Shown: positions 59,035-64,000 of the stretch, in pieces
How positions within the stretch are numbered: the stretch's first letter is position 1
How the letters are laid out: each line of letters starts with the position of its first letter
NCBI RefSeq assembly: GCF_023703795.1
Contig: NZ_CP098518.1
Span: forward strand, 2,046,001 to 2,110,000
Source: Haloplanus sp. HW8-1
Lineage (GTDB): Archaea; Halobacteriota; Halobacteria; Halobacteriales; Haloferacaceae
Length of the DNA stretch: 64,000 nucleotides
Reading direction: 5' to 3'
Notes under the pieces: model-generated
The model's database searches: none
What the model saw: the letters and a program-made list of their open reading frames with translations, nothing else
What the model was told of the DNA's origin: nothing
Made by a program: the position numbers and the translations under genes

Positions 59035-59970
59035 ATGCTCGACTCGTTGCTCGGGCGGGCCGAACTGAAGGCGCGCATCGAGGAACTCGAAGAGGAAAAG
59101 CGGCATCTCGAACGCCGACTCGACGCCGAGAGCGAGCGCCGGGCCGACGCCGTGACCGCCCGACAGGCGGCCGAGGAGCGGGTAAACCGGCTCGAAGATC
59201 GGGTCGCGGATCTGGAGGGACGACTCGACGGCGACGACGACGGGGCGCCCGCCGTCACGCCCCGGGAGACCGCCGACCTGCGCGGCGACCGTCTGGCGGC
59301 GGTGCTCGCCCGTCTCCGGAGCGTCGAAACCGGTCCCGAGGGCGCGCTGACCGCGATGGTGGCCGACGCCGAGGGCGACCGGTCCCGTCGTCGGACGTCG
59401 AGTGGCGCGCCCTCCGGCGTTCCCGACGCCGTCGCTGACGTTCTCGGCGACCGGGCACCGCTCGTCGACGCGGCCGCTCCCTGTCTCGTCTGTGCCGACG
59501 ACGCCGGCCTCGTGAGCGTCGCCCTCGCCCCGCCGCTCGCGCCCGATCCCTTCGTCGAGTGGGGCGAGGCGTTTCGCCTCGACCCCGACTGGTTCCACCC
59601 CTCGGACGGCCTCACCGTCGCGCTGGTGCGCTCGGACCTGTTCGCGGTCGGGCGCTACGTCGACGGTGTGCTCGCGGACGTGGAGACGGTCGAGACGGAC
59701 GTGAAGGGGCGTCACTCGAAGGGCGGATTCTCGCAGGCGCGGTTCGAGCGCCGCCGCGACGAACAGGTCGCGGCCCACCTCGACGACTGCCGGGCGGTCC
59801 TCGACGCCCGGAACCCGGACCGACTCGTCCTGCTCGGCGAGCGGACCGTCCTCGACGAGTTGGCGTACGATACTGTCGCCACGGCGCCCGTCGACGCCAC
59901 CGGCGACCCCGAGACGGCCCTCCACGATGCGGCCGACGACTTCTTCACGACGCGGCTGACGCTGCTGTAG
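59035..59970 (+). CDS. Vms1/Ankzf1-family peptidyl-tRNA hydrolase
   Basis: A 311-residue archaeal relative of eukaryotic Vms1, a release-factor-like enzyme that frees nascent chains from stalled ribosomes. Residues 12-75 are a coiled coil (ARIEELEEEKRHLERRL); the C-terminal 200 residues form an eRF1-like domain with VALVRSDLFAVGRYVDG and the signature KGRHSKGGFSQARFERRRDE, where the Gln sits in a G-G-x-S-Q motif. Ankyrin and zinc-finger regions of yeast Vms1 are absent. A GTG two codons upstream (59029) is an alternative start. The gene ends 26 bp inside a convergent glycosyltransferase gene. Confidence 0.88.
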   Translation: MLDSLLGRAELKARIEELEEEKRHLERRLDAESERRADAVTARQAAEERVNRLEDRVADLEGRLDGDDDGAPAVTPRETADLRGDRLAAVLARLRSVETGPEGALTAMVADAEGDRSRRRTSSGAPSGVPDAVADVLGDRAPLVDAAAPCLVCADDAGLVSVALAPPLAPDPFVEWGEAFRLDPDWFHPSDGLTVALVRSDLFAVGRYVDGVLADVETVETDVKGRHSKGGFSQARFERRRDEQVAAHLDDCRAVLDARNPDRLVLLGERTVLDELAYDTVATAPVDATGDPETALHDAADDFFTTRLTLL

Positions 59971-62023
59971 CGTTCCGAACCGCCGTGTCGACGCGCACGC
60001 CGGAGACGTAGTCCCCGGCCGGCCCGACGTACGTCCCCTCGCGCCCGCAGTCGGTGGTGAGCGAACAGACCCGTATCTCCGGCGGCCAGACCACCCGGAC
60101 GTCCCCACCGGTCCGCTCGACGCTCGCAGTCTGTCGATAGGTAACCGTCGTCCCCTGCGGATCGACGAACGTGACCAGTAGGGTCACCTCGCTGATCCCC
60201 GCAGGCAGCCGTGCGCTCGCCGTCCCGCCGTGGTTCGTCACCGCGACGCCGTCGGCGCCGACGGTCCAGTTAACGGTCACCGGGCCGTCGACCCGCCCCA
60301 CGTCGTACCGGACGGTGCCGGCTTCGGTGACGACGCTCGCCTGTGCCCGGGTGGCCCGCGCCGGCACGCCGAGGGTCGTCGTCGCCGCCACGCGCCCGCC
60401 CCGTTCGACCGACAGCGGGGTGAGCGTCGGCGTGATCGGTTCGACCGCTCCGGTCCACTCGCCCCGGTAGGTGAACCGGTAGGCCCGGCGGTCCCCCGTC
60501 GCGTCCAGCGCCTCGAATCGCTCCACGTCGCCCTCGTTCAGGACGTACACCGCGTCGCCGTCGAAGCCGGGGTCGTTGCGCAGATACTGGAAGGGATGAT
60601 GGAGCCAGTCGCCGTAGGGATCGGGCACGAACACGACGGCGTTCGTGAGGGAGCGCTCCGCGAACGGCTCGTAGGTGGCGGCGAGGTTCTCGGTTCGCAG
60701 GCGGTTCTCCCCGTACGGGTCCGCGGCCGCGTCGACCCCCGCGGCGCCGACGACGCCCGCGCCGGCGAGGAGGGCAACGGCGAGGACGACCCGTCGCTGC
60801 CGGCCCTCGAGGCCGTCGGTGGCCTCGCGGAGGCGCCGCCAGCAGACGACCGTCCCAGCGGCCGCGAACGCGGAGCACGGCAGGAGGAGATCGAAGTGGT
60901 AGTACGGCCCGAGCAGACCGATCAGCCCGTTTTCGAGGCCGTTGAGCGTCCCCCAGAAGTAGGCGTTGCCGAGGACGACGGCCGGGACGACCCCGAGGAC
61001 GACGACGCGGAGCGCGGGTGCGGACAGCGCCGGATCGGCGACGGCCGCCCGGTCGGTCGGCAGGGTCGCGAGGCCGACCAGCGCGAGGAGGGTGCCGACC
61101 GGGCCGGCGACGGTCCACTCGGTCGCCAGCGTCCGCAGGAGTCTGACCGTCGTCTCGGCGGCGAGCGCGGGCGTGTAGACGCGGTCGTACCCCAGCAGTT
61201 CGTGGCGGCCGAAGCCAAGGCCGTCGTTCGGGCCGAATGCCTTGTACGGGAACAGGAACGGGTCGCCGGTCACGACGGCGTTGTACGCGAGGGTCACGCC
61301 GACGCCCGCCAGTCCGACGCCCGCGACGGCGAGGAGACGGACGAGCGTCGGGCGGAACCGCTCGGTCCCGCGCGTCCACCACAGCGACCCGACGGCGTGG
61401 GCGATGAAGGGCGTCGCGAAGCAGACGGCGGTGAAGGGGCGGGAGAAGAACGCGAGGCCGATGGCGGCGCCGGCGGCCAGTCCCCACCGGGGGGAGTCCC
61501 GGCGCATCGTCCGGACGTAGGCCAGCGCGAAGGCGAGGTTCAACAGGGTCGTCGGGGCGTAGGGGAGGAAGACGGCCGAGGTGAACAGGAAGAGCGGGGC
61601 GCCGAGGAGCGCGACGACCGAGAGGGCGCCGGTCCGCCGGTCGAACGCCGCCGTCGTGAGTGCGCCCACCAGCGTGGCGTTGCCCGCGGCGACGATTCCC
61701 AGCGCGAGGTTCGCATCGCCGAGCAGTTTTCCGACGGCGAAGACGCCGGCTGCGACGGGCGAGTACTTCGAGTAGTACCGGAGGTCGCCACCGGCCGTGT
61801 CGGCGACGAAAAACCAGGGGCGCACCAGTTCGCCGAGCGCGCCGGGACGGAGGAAGAGCTTCCCCTCCAGAAGCATGGCCGCCTGCATCAGATAGACGCC
61901 CTCGTCGTCGTTGACGGAGTGGTACGGAAAGAGGTCGATGGCCAGCCAGTAGACGACGATGCCGGCGAGGACGGCGAGGGCGGCGACGAGGAGTCGCTCC
62001 CGGCGGGACCGCGTGGCGGACAC
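59945..62023 (-). CDS. Large membrane glycosyltransferase (GT-C / ArnT-like)
   Basis: A 692-residue polytopic protein with about ten to eleven membrane helices in the first 450 residues and a beta-rich extracellular C-terminal domain. The first external loop reads FPYHSVNDDEGVYLMQAAML, with the acidic pair typical of GT-C enzymes (GT39/ArnT/PMT), and GDLRYYSKYSPVAAGVFAVG follows. It likely transfers a sugar from a polyprenyl-linked donor outside the cell; donor and acceptor unknown. The GTG start at 62023 overlaps the TAG of the upstream ABC gene (TAGTG). The tail has a Cys pair (VCSLTTDCGREG). Confidence 0.85.
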   Translation of the reverse strand: MSATRSRRERLLVAALAVLAGIVVYWLAIDLFPYHSVNDDEGVYLMQAAMLLEGKLFLRPGALGELVRPWFFVADTAGGDLRYYSKYSPVAAGVFAVGKLLGDANLALGIVAAGNATLVGALTTAAFDRRTGALSVVALLGAPLFLFTSAVFLPYAPTTLLNLAFALAYVRTMRRDSPRWGLAAGAAIGLAFFSRPFTAVCFATPFIAHAVGSLWWTRGTERFRPTLVRLLAVAGVGLAGVGVTLAYNAVVTGDPFLFPYKAFGPNDGLGFGRHELLGYDRVYTPALAAETTVRLLRTLATEWTVAGPVGTLLALVGLATLPTDRAAVADPALSAPALRVVVLGVVPAVVLGNAYFWGTLNGLENGLIGLLGPYYHFDLLLPCSAFAAAGTVVCWRRLREATDGLEGRQRRVVLAVALLAGAGVVGAAGVDAAADPYGENRLRTENLAATYEPFAERSLTNAVVFVPDPYGDWLHHPFQYLRNDPGFDGDAVYVLNEGDVERFEALDATGDRRAYRFTYRGEWTGAVEPITPTLTPLSVERGGRVAATTTLGVPARATRAQASVVTEAGTVRYDVGRVDGPVTVNWTVGADGVAVTNHGGTASARLPAGISEVTLLVTFVDPQGTTVTYRQTASVERTGGDVRVVWPPEIRVCSLTTDCGREGTYVGPAGDYVSGVRVDTAVRNATAASAAS

Positions 62024-63171
62024 TATTCGGTCGGGTCGTCCGGGCGCTGGTCGCTCGGGAACCACGCGAGTTCGTGATCCGCGTCGAGTTCGATCCGGAC
62101 CGCGGCGTCGAGGGGCATGGACTCGTCGTGGTTGTGCATACACTGGACGGTCGTGTCGTCGTCGAGACGGACCTCGTAGAGGACCGTCGGACCGAGGTAG
62201 CGGCGGGCGACGACCCGGCCGTCGGCGGCGCCGTCGCCGACCGGGACCGCGCGGATGTCGTCCGGGCGGACGAGTACGTCGACCTGCGTCCGGTCGTAGG
62301 TGCCCGCCAACCCGTTGATCTGGCTCCGCGGGATGGGGCCGAGGCCGGTCGTCACCTCCTCTCCGTGCACGTAGCCGGGGAGGAAGCTCGCGTGGCCGAG
62401 GAAGCCGGCGACGAAGCGGGATTCGGGCTGCTGGAACACCTGTTCGGGGTCGCCCACCTGCTCGATCCGGCCGTCGTTCATGACGGCGACGCGGTCGGAG
62501 ATGGACAGCGCCTCCTCCTGGTCGTGGGTGACGGAGACGGCGGTCACGCCCGTCTCCTTGAGGATGCGCCGGACCTCCTCGCGCATCTGGACACGGAGAT
62601 CAACGTCGAGGTTCGAGAACGGTTCGTCCAGCAGGAGGACGTCGGGTTCGGGGGCGAGCGACCGCGCGAGCGCCACGCGTTGCTGTTGGCCCCCGGAGAG
62701 TTCGTCCGGGTAGGAGTCGCCCTGTGCTTCGAGGCCGACGAGGTCGAGGAGGTCGTCGACCCGTGCCTCGCGGGCGTCGGCGTCCCAGTCCTCCAGGCCG
62801 AAGGCGACGTTCTCGGCGGCGGTCAGATGCGGGAAGAGGGCGAACTCCTGAAACACGACGCCGACGCCGCGGTCCTCGGGGACGACGAAGTCGTCCGGGC
62901 CGGACACCGTCGCGTCGTTGAGCGCGACGCGGCCGCCGTCCGGGCGGTCGAGGCCGGCGATCAGCCGCAGGGTGGTCGTCTTGCCACACCCCGACGGTCC
63001 GAGCAGCGTGAGGATCTCGCCCTCGTGGACCGACAGGGAGAGCCCTTCGATGACCCGTTCGGTGCCGAAGTTCTTCTCGACTCCGTCGAGTTCGAGGACG
63101 GGCGTCTCGTCCGTCGTGGTCGGTCGGTCGGCCGTCGTCTCGTGGGTCGCGTGCATCGTTCTATTTGACAT
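62023..63171 (-). CDS. ABC transporter ATP-binding protein (Fe3+/FbpC-type)
   Basis: A 382-residue ATPase of an importer of the CUT1/Fe3+ type. Walker A is LLGPSGCGKTTTLRLI, the Q loop VVFQEFALFPHLTA, the signature ELSGGQQQRVALARSLA, Walker B VLLLDEPFSNLDVDLR and the H loop SVTHDQEEAL. The C-terminal 130 residues form a TOBE/OB regulatory domain (VLVRPDDIRAVP, YLGPTVLYEVRL). The start overlaps the permease gene by 11 bp, so they form one operon. Fe3+ is inferred from similarity to FbpC; other anions or spermidine are possible. Confidence 0.92.
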   Translation of the reverse strand: MSNRTMHATHETTADRPTTTDETPVLELDGVEKNFGTERVIEGLSLSVHEGEILTLLGPSGCGKTTTLRLIAGLDRPDGGRVALNDATVSGPDDFVVPEDRGVGVVFQEFALFPHLTAAENVAFGLEDWDADAREARVDDLLDLVGLEAQGDSYPDELSGGQQQRVALARSLAPEPDVLLLDEPFSNLDVDLRVQMREEVRRILKETGVTAVSVTHDQEEALSISDRVAVMNDGRIEQVGDPEQVFQQPESRFVAGFLGHASFLPGYVHGEEVTTGLGPIPRSQINGLAGTYDRTQVDVLVRPDDIRAVPVGDGAADGRVVARRYLGPTVLYEVRLDDDTTVQCMHNHDESMPLDAAVRIELDADHELAWFPSDQRPDDPTE

Positions 63172-64000
63172 CGTATCCCTCCTGGGTGAGGATCACCAGC
63201 ATCGACAGCCCGGAGACGCCAAGCAGGATGAGTGCGGGCACCGCCGCGTGGCCGTAGTAGCCCGACGCGGTCGCCGTCCAGATGTGAGTGACGAGCGTCT
63301 TGAACCCCGAGGGCCGGAGCAGGAGCGTCGCCGGGAGTTCCTTCATCGTCGTGAGAAAGACGAGCGCCGCGCCGCCGAACAGGCCGGGCGCGATGAGGGG
63401 GAGCGTCACCGCGCGGAAGGCGCCGAACGAGGTGCGGCCGAGCGTCCGCGCCGCCTCGGGGAGCGCGGGGTTCACCCGGAGGAAGGAGGCCCGCATCGAG
63501 CCGACGGCCTGGGGCAGAAACCGGACGACGTAGGCGGCGACGAGGAGATACACCGTCTGGTAGAGCGGCCGCGCGTACGAGGTGCCGAGGTAGACGAGTG
63601 CGAGGCCGAGCACCACGCCGGGGACGGCGTAGCCGACGTACGTCGCCCGTTCGAACGCCTCGGCCAGCCGGGAACGGTAGCCCGCGGCGAGGTAGGCGAC
63701 GGGGAGGCCGGCGACGGTGGCGACCAGTGCCGCCGCCGCCGAGACGCCGACGGAGTTGAGGGCGTACTCGGCGCGGAAGGCGAGCGCGCTCCCCACGTCG
63801 GCGCCGCCCTGTGCGAGCCAGGTCAGCAGGATGCCGACCGGCACGACCAGCGCGAGGCCGGCGACCGCGAGACAGCCCGCGGCGGCGACGTACTTCCAGG
63901 GCCCGAGCGGGACGGTGCCGCTGGTCCGGCCGCCCTGTCGCCCGGCGTACAGCGGTTCGTTGCCGCGGACGTGGGATTCGAGCCCGAGGACCAACAGCGT
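63161..64000 (-). CDS. ABC transporter permease (FbpB-type, 5' part outside window)
   Basis: The C-terminal half of a permease of the Fe3+ type. About 280 residues are visible with six membrane helices; the conserved permease-ATPase contact loop is EAARTLGRTSFGAFRAVTLP, including the EAA motif, and TTMKELPATLLLRPSG follows. FbpB-type permeases are about 530 residues with two duplicated halves, so the missing N-terminal half lies beyond base 64000; the frame is open there. An ATG at 63994 is internal and not the true start. A periplasmic binding protein is probably further upstream. Confidence 0.92.
   Translation of the reverse strand, partial: TLLVLGLESHVRGNEPLYAGRQGGRTSGTVPLGPWKYVAAAGCLAVAGLALVVPVGILLTWLAQGGADVGSALAFRAEYALNSVGVSAAAALVATVAGLPVAYLAAGYRSRLAEAFERATYVGYAVPGVVLGLALVYLGTSYARPLYQTVYLLVAAYVVRFLPQAVGSMRASFLRVNPALPEAARTLGRTSFGAFRAVTLPLIAPGLFGGAALVFLTTMKELPATLLLRPSGFKTLVTHIWTATASGYYGHAAVPALILLGVSGLSMLVILTQEGYDVK

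Noticed and set aside
63161-63994. Complete 277-residue permease starting at the ATG at 63994
   Set aside because: The frame is open to the window edge, and family members have a duplicated N-terminal half, so this ATG is internal.

Overview
The window is GC-rich chromosomal DNA of a halophilic archaeon (class Halobacteria; order-level placement is a guess, Haloferacales being plausible). The encoded proteins are strongly acidic, and many genes have a TATA-like box 24-32 nt upstream of the start codon, as expected for leaderless archaeal transcripts. Marker genes are archaeal or haloarchaeal: CetZ tubulin, archaeal DnaG, aIF2-beta with a TRAM tail, F420 biosynthesis genes and a Vms1-like release factor. 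Genes are tightly packed, with many 1-32 nt overlaps. I see no transposase, integrase, rRNA or CRISPR array.

Layout. 1-12000: hemA (cut by the window edge), a rhodanese lipoprotein, an Lrp regulator divergent from carA, thrB, a PAS histidine kinase, pdxS, a DUF1405 membrane protein, an enolase-superfamily enzyme, a CARF-type regulator and an orphan FkbM methyltransferase. 12000-18900: a decayed MOSC gene, dnaG, a GNAT/DUF92 pair, and two cis-prenyltransferase paralogues flanking a frameshifted mscS. 18900-24700: an F420 locus (cofH, cofG, cofC) joined to cetZ and a membrane protein whose start lies inside cetZ. 24700-29400: an NDUFA9-like oxidoreductase, then a DUF7344 regulator and three secreted proteins sharing one N-terminal motif (two of them Tat/SipW-like). 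29400-32550: tmk, small conserved proteins, a decayed small gene, and tRNA-Leu(TAA) followed by repeated copies of its own 3' end.

32600-44800: a repeat-containing coiled-coil protein, the pabB-pabA-pabC operon, a cyclophilin, an SppA-like peptidase with a DUF4350 protein, a PHP phosphoesterase, dapA, and an RND/MMPL exporter preceded by a COG1361 surface protein. 44800-53200: a nuclease/lamin-tail protein, a lipoprotein, HAD hydrolase, msrB, a universal stress protein, a FAH hydrolase, aIF2-beta, and a LeuA-family/CaiB pair with coupled starts. 53200-64000: a UbiA/lycopene-cyclase fusion, an 80-nt nested inverted repeat, ilvD, a His-rich MogA, a quinone oxidoreductase, DUF5802, a Vms1 homologue, a membrane glycosyltransferase, and an Fe3+-type ABC transporter running off the right end.

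Most of the region is core metabolism: cofactors (haem, PLP, folate/pABA, F420, molybdopterin), amino acids (Thr, Lys, branched-chain), pyrimidines and isoprenoids. The least ordinary parts are the SipW/TasA-like secreted trio, the tRNA-Leu 3'-end repeats with adjacent gene decay, the nested inverted repeat beside ilvD, a cis-prenyltransferase paralogue without its catalytic Asp, and three genes with reading-frame lesions.
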